Source: Diphasiastrum complanatum (taxonomy: Eukaryota; Streptophyta; Lycopodiopsida; Lycopodiales; Lycopodiaceae). From it: a stretch of DNA of 64,000 bases. The notes under the pieces were generated by a model. The model was given only the letters and a program-made list of their open reading frames with translations, did no database searches and was not told the DNA's origin. The stretch covers positions 12,277,955 through 12,341,954 of the forward strand of contig CM055108.1 of assembly GCA_029204225.1 (NCBI GenBank), in the 5' to 3' direction. This document shows positions 11,467-23,080 of the stretch, piece by piece (within the stretch, counting starts at the first letter, position 1; every line of letters begins with the position of its first letter). The position numbers and the translations under genes are program-made.

Positions 11467-13150
11467 AGATCTAATGACTTAGAAGATCTAGTAGAAGAGT
11501 TAGCAAATGGTTGCTTGCAAGATACTCATCCACCAAAAAGGTTTATAGAGTCTTTGTACTCTCTATTTCTCAAGTGATTGAAAGTAGAGATGTTAATTTC
11601 CATGAAGATCAACATTCATCTTTTGAAAGGCCTGAGATCAAGTCATCTATAGATGCATCACCAACTATTTTTACTAAAGACAATTATGATGTGATGGGGT
11701 CGAGATTTGAAGAGGGTTCTCCTAGGATTTATTCACCAAGAAGATCTATGAGAGATAGATCCGAGCCTAAGAAGCTCTCATATGTTGATAAAGGCAAGCA
11801 AGTGGATCTTGATTCCACTAATTATGTTTTTTTTGTTTCTCATGAAGAGCCAAAGAATCTACAAGAGGCACTCAATACCAAGGAGTGTTATGATGCCATG
11901 AAGCAAGAGTATGATGCATTGATCACCAACAATGTGGATCCACCATCCAACAAATGTGATTGGTTGTGAGTGGGTATTTCAAATCGAATACAACCATGAT
12001 GGCACCATCAACAAGTTCAAGGCAAGATTATGTGCCAAAGAATTTGCTCAAATCCGTGGCCTTGACTATGAGGAGACCTTTGCACATGTTGCAAAGATGG
12101 TGAAATAAGAATTCTTATTTCTCTTGCTTGTTTTTTCAAATCAAAGGTGTTCCAATTAGATGTATCCAATGCTTTTTTGATTGGTTATCTTGAGGAGGAG
12201 ATTTATATGGAACAACCTCAAGGATTCATCAAGGATGAGTCCAAAGTGTGTTTGCTCTTCAAAGGTCTTTATGGGCTAAGGCAAGCACCAAGATCATGGT
12301 ATTCAAGACTCAACACTTTTCTTATCTCACTAGGATTTGTCCTTAGTGACTATGATCCTTCCATGTATTTAGAGCTTGTTGATATTAATAATGTCATTCT
12401 TCTAATCTATGTTGATGACATTATTCTTTGTGGAAGTTGTATCAAGCTAATTAAAGAAACTAAGCTAGCACTTGGAAGTGAGTTTAAAATGCAAGATCTA
12501 GGAGAGATCCATTACATACTAGGCCTAGAGATTGACTTTCATGAAGATTATGTTTTTATATGTCAATCTAAGTATGCTCATTCTATGTTGAAAAAATTCC
12601 ATATGGCAAATTCTAAGAGCATAGATACTCCAATGGAGCAAATTGTGGAAGACCCTAATAAAGGTGATAAAAGATACTTCGAGGACATCACATGTTTTAG
12701 GAGTCTTATAGGTTCCTTAATTTGCCTTAACATTACTAGGCCCGATTTGAGTCTTTGTGCGCACAAATTGAGTCAATTTATGCAAGATCCTAAGATCCAT
12801 CATTAGAAGATGGCCAAGTGAATTCTTCATCTTGTGATTATGGTCTACTTTATAAAAGTGATGATTTATCCATTTGGGACTCGGATTTGGACTTTGCAAG
12901 TGATAAGATGGATCGAAAGTCTATTAGTGCATACACTATATTTCTCGGAGGCAATCCAATATATTGGCTTTCCAAAAAGCAAGATACTATATCTCTTTCT
13001 TCATGTGAGGCTGAGTACAAAGCACTCACCACAACTACCAAAGAAGTGCTTTGGATCAAGAGATTGTTTGTTATTGGAGATAAAGTGCATCAAGGAGGAT
13101 GATCTACCAATGATCAAGCGTGACAATATCTCGGCCCAAGCTCTGAGCAA
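11467..13150 (+). pseudogene. Copia element 1: pol fragment (hinge, RT, RNase H), 5'-truncated
   Basis: Starts inside the integrase C-terminal hinge (KKVYRVFVLS, then VIESRDVNFHED at 11511-11969). The RT palm follows at 12147-12806 with FQLDVSNAFLIGYLEEEIYM, GLYGLRQAPRSWYSRL and the catalytic YVDDIIL. RNase H at 12818-13102 has DLDFASDKMDRKS and SLSSCEAEYKAL. Stops at 11969 and near 12104, and frame changes between RT and RNase H, disable it. Gag, protease and integrase core are absent. The left edge abuts the CACTA subterminal repeats. The right edge runs into the LTR end of a different copia at about 13150. Confidence 0.85.
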
Positions 13151-13640
13151 AACACAGCAAAAGGCGAGACACTGACGATCTCACTCTAATATTAAACTGA
13201 TAATACAGTCTCTCTATTTTCATGCATCTCATTGTCTTGATTGCTAGAATGAAATGTGTTTAGTGATGTAGAGTTGCATGTCTAGGTTTTTGTGAAGCTT
13301 CCGCACAAATTCAAAGACACAAATTTGATCGCGAATACGAAAACAAAAACAAAAAAGAAACAATTTTGCTTTCACAACACTAAACAGTTTCGCTTTCACG
13401 ACATGGTATCAGAGCACACAGGTTCTCACTACTGAGATCCCAGCAGTGATTCTTCCAAACAACACAATATGGCTACAATAATCTAGACAAGAGTGGCAAT
13501 CAGTCTTGATGGCACAGATTACAGAATCTGAAAATTCAAAATCAAAACAGGCATCTGGTCGGTGACCGAACTCTCAAAGGTGTAGCCTCCAAAGGGAGAC
13601 CCGAGGAGAGCTGAATGGATCAGAAAAGGTGAGCGCGTGT
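13151..13640 (+). mobile_element. Copia element 2: 3' end of an LTR, primer binding site and gag start
   Basis: An LTR-type segment ends TTTCACGACA at 13403 and is followed directly by TGGTATCAGAGC (13404-13415), the perfect plant copia PBS. The leader leads to ATGGCTACAATA near 13469 and a gag-like AISLDGTDYR...FKIKTGIWS broken by stops. At about 13640 this joins the integrase of element 3. The LTR start is not visible. Confidence 0.6.
13404..13415 (+). other. Primer binding site of copia element 2
   Basis: TGGTATCAGAGC, complementary to the 3' region of initiator tRNA-Met, placed directly after the LTR end ACA. Confidence 0.75.
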
Positions 13641-16020
13641 TTTAAGCTTTCGTTTATTTCAAAACTCTAGTTGAAAATCAACTTGATGCTAGAATTAAAG
13701 TTGAGGAGTGACAATGGTGGAGAGTATATCTCCACCAAGATGATAGAGTTTTGTAAATCCAATGGCATTAAAAGAGAGCTTACATGTACTTATAGTCCTC
13801 AACAAAATGGTATAGCCGAGAGAATGAATAGAACACTTTGTGAGTGTGCAAAGGCTTTAAGGCTAGATTCATCTCTACCTAAGTCTTTTTGGGGAGAGGC
13901 TATTATTTGTGAAACTTATTTGTGTAATAGATTGCCATATAAGCCCGTTGGAGGCATAACATCTTATGAGGCTCTATTTTGTAAGAAGCCAAATCTTAAA
14001 GATCTAAGAATTTTTGGATCTACTTGCTATGTTTTTCAAGCATTAGATACAAGAGAAAAGGATGATCCTACTTCTATAAAAGGGATCTTTGTTGGTTATG
14101 CTAAAAATAGAAAAGGATATAGAGTCTATAATCCAATCACTAAAAAGATTTTAGTGAGTAGAGATGTTACTTTTAATGAAGGTAACTACTACAAGTTGAA
14201 TGAAAAAGCTTCTAATCCATCTTATGAAAAGGATCTTGCAAGATTTGAGGAGGAGCCTACATGTGATCAAGATATTGAGGATCCATCTCAAGATCTGAGG
14301 ACTCCAAGGAGGTCTACAAGAAGGAAGGCCGAGCCTTCAAGGCTCACCTATATTGACAAAGGTGAACAAAGAGAAGATCTTCATTCACTTATCTCTTACA
14401 CTTTTCTAACATCTATGTTTGATGAGCCAAGTTGCTTTGAAGATTCACAATAATGGAGGGATGCCATGCAAAAGGAGTATGATGCTCTTATGGAGAATCA
14501 TACATGGAAGCTTGTGGACCTTTCTCATGGAAGAAAACCACTTGAGTGAAAATGGATCTATAGTTGAAGTACAATCAAGATGGGAGCATCAACAAACACA
14601 AGGCAATGCTAGTGGCAAAGGGGTTCTTGCAAACCAAGGGAGTAGATTTTGATGAAACTTTTGCTCCTGTTGCTAAACTAATTTCCATAAGATTGGTCAT
14701 TTCTCTTGCAACTACTTTCAATTGGCCTCTATTTCAACTTGATGTGACTAATGCATTTCTCAATGGTTATTTGGAAGAGGAGATCTTCGTGAGGCAACCT
14801 GAGGGCTTCATCAATGAAGATCAAGAAGAAAAAGTGTGTTTGTTGCTAAGAAGCCCTTATGGGCTTAAGCAAGCACCTAGAGCTTGGTACTCTAGGTTGA
14901 ATGCTTTCTTGAACTCTATAAAATTTGTTGTAAGTGCTTATGATCCTTCTTTGTACTTAAGATTCAATGATGGTAAAATCATCATTCTCATTTTGTATGT
15001 AGATGACATTATCCTTAGTGGAAATGATCATGATGGTAAACAAGAAGAGAAAGTAGCATTGTCTAAAGAGTTTAAGATGGTGGATCTTGGTAATCTTCAT
15101 TTCATATTAGGAATAGAAGTTTCAAGAGGCAAAGATTTGAGTTTTATTTGTCAATTCAAATATGCTTCTTCTATTTTAGAAAAGTTTGAAATGAAAGATT
15201 GTAAAGGAGTAGAAACTCCTATGGAGCAAAATGTAAAAGTTTCTAATAGTGATGATGAAGCATCCTTTAAGGACATCACATTATATAGAAGACTTGTAGG
15301 CTCCTTGATCTATCTTACTATAACTAGGCCTAATCTAAGTTATAGTGTGGGTAAACTAAGCTAATCTATGCAAAATCCATTGGTTTGTCATTGGAAAAAT
15401 GCAAAAAGAGTGTCAAGGTATATCTCGGCCACCAAGAACTTTGGCATTTTATATGATGGATCTAATCTTGCCTTGAGGGCATATTCAGATGCTGATTTTG
15501 CAGGTGATAAAGTGGATAGGAGGTCCACAAGTGCATTTGTTACCTTTACTTGCAATGACATAGTGTCTTGGCTTTCCAAAAAGCAAGATACTATTTTTCT
15601 ATCTTCAACCGAGTCAGAATACAAGGCACTAACATCAACAACAAAGGAGATCTTATGGTTGAAGAGGCTTTTGGTGGAGTTGCAAGTCATGGAGGCTGAG
15701 CAGCAACCAATAATATATTGAGACAACCAATCAAGCCAAGCATTAGCAACCAATCCCACATTCCATGCAAGGAGCAAGCACATAGAGATTGCAAGGAGCA
15801 AGCACATAGAGATTGCTCACCATTTTGTGAGAGATAGAGCGACAACAATGGCAAAGCAGAAGGATCCATAGAGAGGAAGTGTGTCTGGTAGGGAGATTCA
15901 AATTGCCTTGCTAATCTAATCACTAAAGCCTTGCCAAAGGCTTCATTTATCAAGTTAAGATCAGCTTTAGGAGTTGTAGTAGATGTACTATAGTTGTATC
16001 ATGTTAAAATTGAGGCGGAG
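13641..16020 (+). pseudogene. Copia element 3: pol from integrase to RNase H, 5'-truncated
   Basis: Integrase: LRSDNGGEY and QQNGIAERMNRTL carry the second Asp and the Glu of the D,D,E triad; the first Asp is lost with the 5' end. Hinge: KGIFVGYAKNRKGYRVYNP. RT at 14564-15364 has LFQLDVTNAFLNGYLEEEIF and YVDDIILSGN. RNase H at 15368-15721 has YSDADFAGDKVDRRSTSAF and FLSSTESEYKAL. Defects: a frameshift before LRSDNGG, TAA after DEPSCFEDSQ (14451-14453), a stop and frame change near 14548-14565, TAA at 15362-15364 between RT and RNase H, and TGA at 15719-15721. The polypurine tract TTGAGGCGGAG (16010-16020) abuts the LTR. Same family as copia element 5 on the other strand. Confidence 0.87.
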
Positions 16021-16677
16021 TGTTAGAATTTAGCAATTTTCACATGGTTTTTGATGTATTTTGACATCTATGTGGATCCACATGTGTGAGGACCTATCCA
16101 CACGTGTGAAATGACACTTGTAATATTCAGATCCATTTTGATTAGCTTTCATTTGAGTCAAACATGACATCTCCTAAATTATAGGAGTTAGGTCCTAGAT
16201 TGTAGGAATCTAGAAGCTCAACACAAACCATCAATGGATGATGTGGTAAACTTGATAGATCTCATCCAAAGTGGATATGGATAAGTCCAATGAGTTGTCT
16301 CACACATGTTGGATGCATCTTAGAGAGAGATTATGGTGATTATGTACTTGATCCATGATGGATCCATTGTGAGCCTAATGATGAGAAACATTGGTTTGTG
16401 AAGCAATCTTGGTGTTTTGACTCTCTTAAGCACTTTCTTTGTGGATGAATGCTTAGTAAACTATTTCTCTATTATCAGGCTGTACAGTAGCTGTACTTCA
16501 CATGTGTGAAGCCGTGGATCATCATTTCTTGATTGTTCTTGCTTAAAATCACAAAGATTGTCAAGTAGAAGCTAGATTTGGAAGCTAGTCTTGATATAGA
16601 TCAAGATCCCAAGCTACCAATCACTCTTTGTGATCATTTGTAGACCAAATTCAGTTCTTAAACTCTGAAATTTGACA
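16021..16677 (+). mobile_element. 3' LTR of copia element 3
   Basis: Begins TGTTAGAATTTAGC right after the polypurine tract and ends GAAATTTGACA, a terminus shared with the LTRs at 38373-39016 and 55616 onward. Length about 657 bp. It contains near-palindromic CACATGTGTGA, CACACGTGTGA and TTCACATGTGTGAA (about 16080-16110 and 16497-16512), G-box/E-box-like sites. No matching 5' LTR is present. Confidence 0.78.
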
Positions 16678-17077
16678 TTTAGAAACCAGATCGACTACTT
16701 TTCTTAATAGTTAATATGACCAACAATAATGTAGTTTACATTAAATAGTAAAGGCTTATATTCAAAGAAAATGTGAAAGCATACTTAAAATTAGAATAGT
16801 CATAAGCAAAATTATGTTTTGAGAAGAAATGCCCACTTATATTTAAAGAGTCGGGCATAAAAATATGTACTCAATAGATTCTGTATGTAATCTTCTATTT
16901 TAGATATAAAAAATAAAACAGATAATTATGGTAATTATCAATTATGTCCCCCTAAAAATTAAAAGATAATTTCTCCTCATTAATTTCCACATGGAATAAT
17001 CTCAACGCAATTAAAAAAGTAATACAACTTATGTAGTATCATTTATTTTCTATAATATTTGTGTTTATACGATGAAA
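16678..17077. other. AT-rich spacer, nothing recognised
   Basis: No open frame, domain or repeat was recognised between the LTR end and the next repeated unit. Confidence 0.4.
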
Positions 17078-18210
17078 ATTCTAGCCTTCCGCCAGAATTT
17101 TCATCGTGATATAGCTCTGCTATTCACACGTTTTACCATAATTGGTTTTCCTGAATTCTAATGAAAATTTGTTTCGCTCATAGGCAGATTTTGATTGTGA
17201 AGGTAGGATTGAAATAGCATATGGTGTTATTTGAATTGAAATCTAACACTAACTTTTTGTTTTATTGTAGGTGCATTCTATAGGTTTTGCAAAGGCCAAA
17301 CTGAAATATGAATCGATTTTTTCTCTTGATGGCACTTTAGATACGGGCCCGTTCCTAGTGCATAACAATGTTTCTGCAAAAGCATTTGAGAGTGGAAAGC
17401 AGGCAAAGATTCCGGCTGGAGATTTAACTTAGTGTTGGCAGTTTGTGGTTGTTTGGTGATCCAAGTGAGGTTCACGAAGAATCCAACTCTTGGTTCTTGT
17501 CAAAAATTGCTTGTTGTCTAGATTGTCATCACATCAAAAGGACGACAATATGTTTTCTAGGTGCAACAAGGCACATCCTTTCTTCTAGCCAGAGAACAGA
17601 AGCAAACTTTTTTCAGTAAGACCTAGATGTGCCCCAATCGATTCTCCTTCCAGCTTCGTAGTTGAAGTTTCCTATAAGAAGGAATCAACACAAGTTTTGA
17701 AAGATGAAATTAAAGCTTGGGTGGAGGGCGATAGAGGTGCTCTGGTCATCCTTGGCATAGACATCAAGCACCATCGACACGGAGGGTTTCAAAATTTGGA
17801 GTTGAAAGCATATCTCTTGCATAGAGGGGCAATAGAGGCTATAGTCATTGATGTCAGCCCCCATTCATGTTGGGCCCCAAATATGGCTATCGTGCAAGTG
17901 CCTTAGTGGCATTATTTTCCGCCGAACATATTTCACCACAGCTTCCTGACGTAGTTATTTTAGATCTCTATAGCCTGCAGGAAGTGATTTGGGAGGGCTT
18001 TAGGTATGTTTTCCTGTGGTGCAGTAAAACTTCAAATTCACAATTGTGTGCACATACCCTTTTTTATAGACCCGGTTCTTTATAGCGCGTTGTCAATTAT
18101 CTGCAATGTGTTAAAGGCACTTGCACAATAGCCATATTTGGGGCCCAACATGAATGGGGGCTGACATCAATGACTATAGCCTCTATCTCCCCTCTATGCA
18201 AGAGATATGC
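17078..18210 (+). repeat. Repeat copy F1: fragment of an unidentified intron-containing gene
   Basis: Shares high similarity with 23341-24047. Both start at CTAGCCTT...AGAATTTTCATCGTGATATAGC and contain a TTTTGTTTTATT...TAGGTGCA intron acceptor followed by exon-like IGFAKAKL.YESIFSLDGTL. Further on come LWLFGDPSEVH (17440s) and, at about 17650-17750, FVVEVSYKKESTQVLKDEIK and WVEGDRGALVILG. The latter loosely recalls PD-(D/E)XK nuclease-like proteins, a weak suggestion only. A continuation unique to this copy reads ALVALFSAEHISPQLPDVVI, then LDLYSLQEVIWEGF (17903-18010). Stops and frameshifts break the frame, so it is a gene fragment carried as a repeat. Confidence 0.6.
17808..18210. repeat. 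95-bp inverted repeat pair with 213-bp spacer
   Basis: 17808-17902 is nearly the reverse complement of 18116-18210. Both contain GCCCCCATTCATGTTGGGCC or its complement. The spacer 17903-18115 holds the ISPQLPDVVILDLYSLQE exon-like segment. Visible by direct comparison, with few mismatches. Confidence 0.8.
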
Positions 18211-18256
18211 AAATTTTGAATCCTATGTGCCGCACATTGTGCATGCAAGAGCCATC

Positions 18257-18284
18257 CACATGCACAGTGGTAGCTGTGCATGTG
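18257..18284. repeat. Perfect 11-bp stem hairpin
   Basis: CACATGCACAG, a six-base loop (TGGTAG), then CTGTGCATGTG. The stem is perfect. It lies 47 bp downstream of the 95-bp inverted repeat. Confidence 0.8.
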
Positions 18285-19000
18285 AGAGGTGTGCATGATC
18301 TCCCTGGCTATATGGTGGCCTGTGGGTGTAGAGCCTGGTACAGGAGGGTAGTGGGTGGAGATCCAGAGTCATTCTACCATTGTGTTGATCTTTGTCCAAG
18401 TTCCTAATACATAGTTTCAATGTCAATGTAGGCAAATTGCTTATTGGCCATAATTAACTTCTTCCTCATTACATGGTTTAGATGTAGGAATGTAAAAGTC
18501 TATTCTGTTGTAGTGGTGACTAAGTCGTGGACCCCCTTACTCGTTACTGTATTTTGATATGGTCCCTACCAATAAGTTGAGGTACTAGTTCAGTGTTAAG
18601 AGTAACTCTATTGGGAGCCTTGAGGTGCACCTACTACTAGCAGGGACTGAATTATTCCATAATTATAGTTATCCAAATTATGGCTCTACCTGATGGATCT
18701 TGCAACTGAAGTTCCAATATGCTGAAAACCCTAGTTTTCTAGCAGAAACTTGTTATGACTTGCAATGAGGCGCTCTATCAGACCTCTAGAGTCCAAGCAA
18801 GCTACAACATTGCTTGTAAGTACCTAAAAAAGTTGTGTGTTTTGTATTCCTTGAATGCTTGTTTTTCTAACTCAACGAGAACTCTGGTACTGTGCAGCTA
18901 CTTTTTCCCTGTCAAATGAAGGTGGTGTCAGCTTCTTAGCAATGTTTTCCTACATTATATGTAGGAGTATCAACATTATAGATTTAGGCTAACATTCTAG
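18285..19000. other. Intergenic sequence, no gene recognised
   Basis: Mixed-composition DNA between the F1 repeat and the kinesin fragment. It could contain intron or UTR sequence of the kinesin gene. No exon could be supported. Confidence 0.35.
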
Positions 19001-19353
19001 GTTAATGCTGAGGCTGCAGGTGGCAATGGGATGTCGACCTCTCACACCTAGAGAACATGCAAGGAGTCATGATATTCTTCATGTGGTTGATGATAAGGTA
19101 GATTTCCCAATAATCAGTCCAATTTGATTTTGAATTTTTGATGTTAGTTTTCTTCAGGCAGACGTCTCTGTAATAAGGTCCGACTTCCATAGCCTATCAA
19201 GTAAGAAAAATAGAGGACACACTTCCATTTGATAACACTCTCCCTTGAGCCCTAGTTTATTTTTCTTACAAGGAGCTTTTCTCTAAAAACTTAAATTTAT
19301 TGCCGCTGCAGGTTGTCATTGTGTTGGATCCAGATGTTTCAAAGGATTATTAG
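19001..19353 (+). pseudogene. Kinesin-8-like motor domain fragment (two exons)
   Basis: Exon 19001-19097 encodes LRLQVAMGCRPLTPREHARS and HDILHVVDDK. After a GT-AG intron (donor GTAGAT at 19098, acceptor CTGCAG at 19310-19311) the exon continues in phase with VVIVLDPDVSKDY, then TAG at 19351-19353. This is the beta1 strand and following region of a kinesin motor; VAVxCRPLxxRE and VVVLDPDxSKDY are typical of plant kinesin-8. The family motor has about 350 residues; only about 45 are left here, with no P-loop. The stop sits where kinesins continue. Either a captured or decayed fragment of a microtubule motor gene. Confidence 0.7.
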
Positions 19354-19790
19354 CAACATAGCCACTATCCAAGTTGACCTAGCTCCCATGTGCTGACCTT
19401 TAGTTATTGCCCCACAATAAATCCACCATGCTTTGGTGAAAAGCACATCCTTTCCCCAAAAATAAGGGTAAATTCAAATAGATTTACCTCTGATGGGAGC
19501 TCGTTGAAGTCCACAAACTAGGTTAAATATTCTACAAAGAAGATTTATGATGGGCTAACAAGTTCTTGAAAAAAATAGGGAGAGAAAAAAAGCCAATCTC
19601 TACTGCTTCACTTAACTAGGAGATATGCTTGTGATTGTTGGCTGAGGTCTAACAAAGGGTGTATCTGATATTGGTGTGGCATCTCTCTCCCCACGTGTGC
19701 TAGGACACACACCTAAAGGTGATGCATTAGTGACCGATGATCTTGAGGGTCGCGATGGATCGACTATGTGTGTTGATAGTTGTAGGAATA
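19354..19790. other. No feature recognised
   Basis: Sequence between the kinesin fragment and the decayed 3' end of copia element 4. No supported gene. Confidence 0.35.
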
Positions 19791-21312
19791 TTAGTGCTAG
19801 GTAACCCTTAGGCCTTGCACTTGTATCTGTTGAAATAAATGCCTATTTTGCCTCTTAAGGCTTGTATACTTGTAACTTGTAAGTTGTGCATAAGACATGG
19901 GGGTAAAACATTTATGTACATAGTACACCCCACTTGTGCTAATTAGGCAAGTGATATCAAGTAGGTTGAGGACCCATGTGGGTTCTAGAGCTATAATTAG
20001 CAAGATACCACCTTTTACATTACATGCTAAATATAGCCCAAAGTTTGGAGGGCTTTCCACGCCCTACTACATTGAGCAACAATTGATTACTTTTTGCATA
20101 CCCATGAAATAGCAGCACCTATGACTAGACAAACACATCCAGAGATGCTCTTTGAATCATCCTTCTTGGACATCCAGCTTGCATCTATATAGGTGATTAC
20201 TTGTATGCTTTTGTCATGGGAAAAATGAGGTCCATAGTTTATAGTATGCTTGAGATATTTCAAAACATGTTGTGCTAAGTTCCAATGTTTTAAACCTGGA
20301 ATAGAATTAAATTGACTAAGGCTGAAAATTGGAAAAGCTATTTCAGGTCTAGTCCATGTTGCTAAATATATAAGGGAACCAATGAGATGTTGATAGGGAA
20401 TAAGGGCCATCTGCTCCTTTTCCTCTTCGGTTGTAGGACAATCATCCTTTGATAATAGGGTTCTTGTAGGCATAGGAACCATTTTCCCCTTACAATCTTG
20501 CATGTTAAACCTGTCAAGAAGCTTTGAAATATAGAGAGATTGATGTAGGAAATAATTAGAGTTTTTTTTTTTTCGATTGGCACACCAAGGTAAACTTTGG
20601 CTTCTCCTATATCTGCAATTTCAAATATAGAGGATATTTGCTTCTTTACTATCTCCATGGACTTAGTTTCAATCAATGTATCATCAACATAAACTCCAAT
20701 GATTACAATTTCCCCATTAAGGTACTTTGTGTAAACATTTGGATCAGCACTAATAGGTGTAAAACCAAAAAACTTCAAACCTTCGTCTTTATTTTGGAAC
20801 TAGGCCCTTGCTGATTGCTTTAGGCCATAGATGCTCCCCCTCTAGGCTTGGACTACATGCATGAGGTTAGAAACTGAGTTAGCCACAACCCACTCGAGGA
20901 AGAGGTTCTTTGCCATGCATTTCTCCTGCCGGCTTCGATAGGTTTCCGTGGAAGGTCTATGAAAAACCTTCATGCAAGAATGTGGCGATTGAGGACTACT
21001 CAAACTGGCTTGCTGACATACATCCTGCAAATAGGCATTAGACATGCAAACATCCTGCATGCTAACCACATTAGATTCACTCTTGGGATCTATTTTCATG
21101 ATTTTAGCTTCTGTCCTGGATGACAAGTAATTTGCATGACAATGATTATTTCTTTGCTCCACCGAATTTTGTTGCTCTAGCTTTTTCCATAATGATTCTG
21201 CACATAATTTCTCACTGTAATTCAAAATTAAACCATCTAACAATGACAAACATATATGGGCTATAGCTATATCATTAGTTTGGCACCACATATTATACTC
21301 TGAATCTGACAA
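19791..21312 (-). pseudogene. Copia element 4: internally deleted gag and pol remnants
   Basis: From the 5' end on the minus strand: a gag piece at 20842-21312 (MSDSEYNMWCQTNDIAIAHI...), directly followed by RT at 20362-20778 (ISADPNVYTKYLNGEIVIIG and VYVDD) and RNase H at 20087-20503 (LIGSLIYLATWTRPEIAF and ITYIDASWMSKKDDSKSISG). Protease and integrase are missing and the RT frame is shifted near 20500-20560. RNase H ends at a TAA after WVCKK, with decayed sequence beyond. The copia subfamily differs from elements 1, 3 and 5. The 3' end (19791-20086) is LTR-like but not matched. Confidence 0.75.
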
Positions 21313-21472
21313 GCTCGGCTTTCGAAATTGTCATGTCACTATTTCCCATAAGTTCGGTTCACTCTTGAGAATGTATACAAGCTGTCCTTTGCATGCATTA
21401 TAGTTGGACTTAGATTCTAAATGAATTCCATATGGATCATGAGATCCAAATAGGTCCAGCATGCATGCATAA

Positions 21473-21550
21473 GAAAAATGAAGTTTAGATTTCATGCTTC
21501 AACCTTGATGCGAAAAATGAAGTTTAGATTTCATGCTTCAACCTTGACGC
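21473..21550. repeat. 39-bp tandem duplication next to the primer binding site
   Basis: Two adjacent 39-bp units, 21473-21511 and 21512-21550, differ at one base (GATGC against GACGC). The second unit overlaps the primer binding site of element 4, so the leader just after the PBS is duplicated. Confidence 0.9.
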
Positions 21551-21560
21551 TCTGGTACCA
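21549..21560 (-). other. Primer binding site of copia element 4
   Basis: TGGTACCAGAGC on the minus strand, a plant copia-type PBS. It is separated by one base from an LTR end reading ...CTACAACA on the minus strand. Confidence 0.65.
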
Positions 21561-21561
21561 C

Positions 21562-22250
21562 TGTTGTAGATTGATGATGCTAAGAATAGCTTAAGATAAT
21601 GTTGATTTCGAGGACTACTTGAGCCTAACATAACTAGGAATGAAACGTGCAATTGACATGCAAATAGAAATGAAAAACTAGCAAGCTATGGATCCCAAAT
21701 TTTGATCCTAGTTCAAGTCTATGTGAACCCTACTCTATGCTAAAACAATGAATCAAAATGGAAATGAATTCTACTTGTTGGCCACTCCAATTAGCAGGAC
21801 CAGATCTGGAAAATCAGATCCAATCATCCTTTAATTGGCCTCTAATCACTATTAGTGCTGGCACCTTCTAATAGAAAACAAATGCTTTTGATTTCATCAA
21901 TTTCTGAAAAGTATTCAAGGAGAAAAGATGGAATTTACAGATCTGAGGCAGCGCCCAATCAACAATGATTAGTGGGCTGTTCTGGCTCCAAACATGTAGC
22001 CGATGATAGTAGAAGTAGTATGGCTAGTAGCGCCCTCCTGCTAGAAGCAATTTGTATTTGATTCCACCAGAATTGGATAAGTAATGATGGAGATCCACCA
22101 GGATTCTTGTCCCTGCAGCGAGTTACTACACCAAGAAAATGGAGAATGAAGCAAGAAGACACAAAACATAATGAAGATGGAAGAAAGTTTCAGATCGCTC
22201 TCTCACCATACTCGTGTGGAGGGTGATTGCCTCTATTATATAAACTTTGT
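21562..22250 (-). mobile_element. Probable 5' LTR of copia element 4
   Basis: Begins TGTTGTAG on the plus strand directly beside the PBS. It contains TATATAAA-like sequence at about 22234. The outer end is not defined because no second copy exists in the window; 22250 is an estimate. Confidence 0.4.
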
Positions 22251-22340
22251 GAATGTCCAATGGTGTGGCATGCAAATGCCAAGTGGCCGATTCCTATGCA
22301 TGCCACTTGCATGTCACATGCAAAGGTGGAAATTTAATTA

Positions 22341-22396
22341 GTACTCCCCCATGCACATGTGCATGGCTGCCCCATGCACATGTGCATGGGGGTGTA
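22341..22396. repeat. Twin perfect palindromes nested in a larger inverted repeat
   Basis: 22349-22366 is a perfect 18-bp palindrome with core ATGCACATGTGCAT, and 22370-22391 is a perfect 22-bp palindrome with the same core flanked by CCCC/GGGG. The pair is bordered by GTACTCCCCC on the left and GGGGGTGTAC on the right, so the whole 56 bp also approximates one large inverted repeat. Confidence 0.92.
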
Positions 22397-23080
22397 CCAA
22401 ACTCAAGTGGGGACATAGGCATCATCATGCAAGAAGGCCTTCTCCACAAGTTTGGGTCTAAAACAATTTGCCAAGTCTTTTTGGGCCTTAAAAACTTGGA
22501 CCCAAAGTCATCTACGGGGTAGGACTCATGTCTACAAAATTAAGCATGCACGATAAACTAGACACAACAGTTCCTTTGAAAAAGCAAAACACGCTTCAGA
22601 ATTTACTTGCTAGAACCATGCAGTGACATGCATCAAGCATGCAACAACATGCACTTGATTTTTTGACTTAAAAACTTGACATGCAAGAAAAATTCTATGA
22701 CATGCAAATAAAAGACTAAGAGAGAAGGCTTCTCTTAGTTGGAAATCAAGTGGCCATCTCGAACACGATTCCGGACTTCACTTTTGATGCTTTGCAGATC
22801 CGTATGCCTTGCTGGAAAAATCATCAACTTTGCATCAACTTCAACTGCTCACCATCGGAGATTTCGGCAACCGATTGGGCTGGATTTGGTCTGTCCTATC
22901 TCGCCCAAGCTGTAGAAGGATTCCCGCTTTGAACCACTGAAAAAGCTTTAGTCGTTTGCAATTGCCGAGCCTTCAACTCCAAGTGGTCAAATCTGTCTAG
23001 AAATCAGAAAATTTGGCTTCAACACCTCTATCCTTTAGTGTCTAAAGGATGCCCACAAATTTTTGGCTCAATCAAACAAG
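22397..23080. other. No gene recognised
   Basis: Open stretches at 22750-22932 have no recognisable domain. A short palindrome, CCTTTAG-TGT-CTAAAGG, sits at about 23031-23047. Confidence 0.35.
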
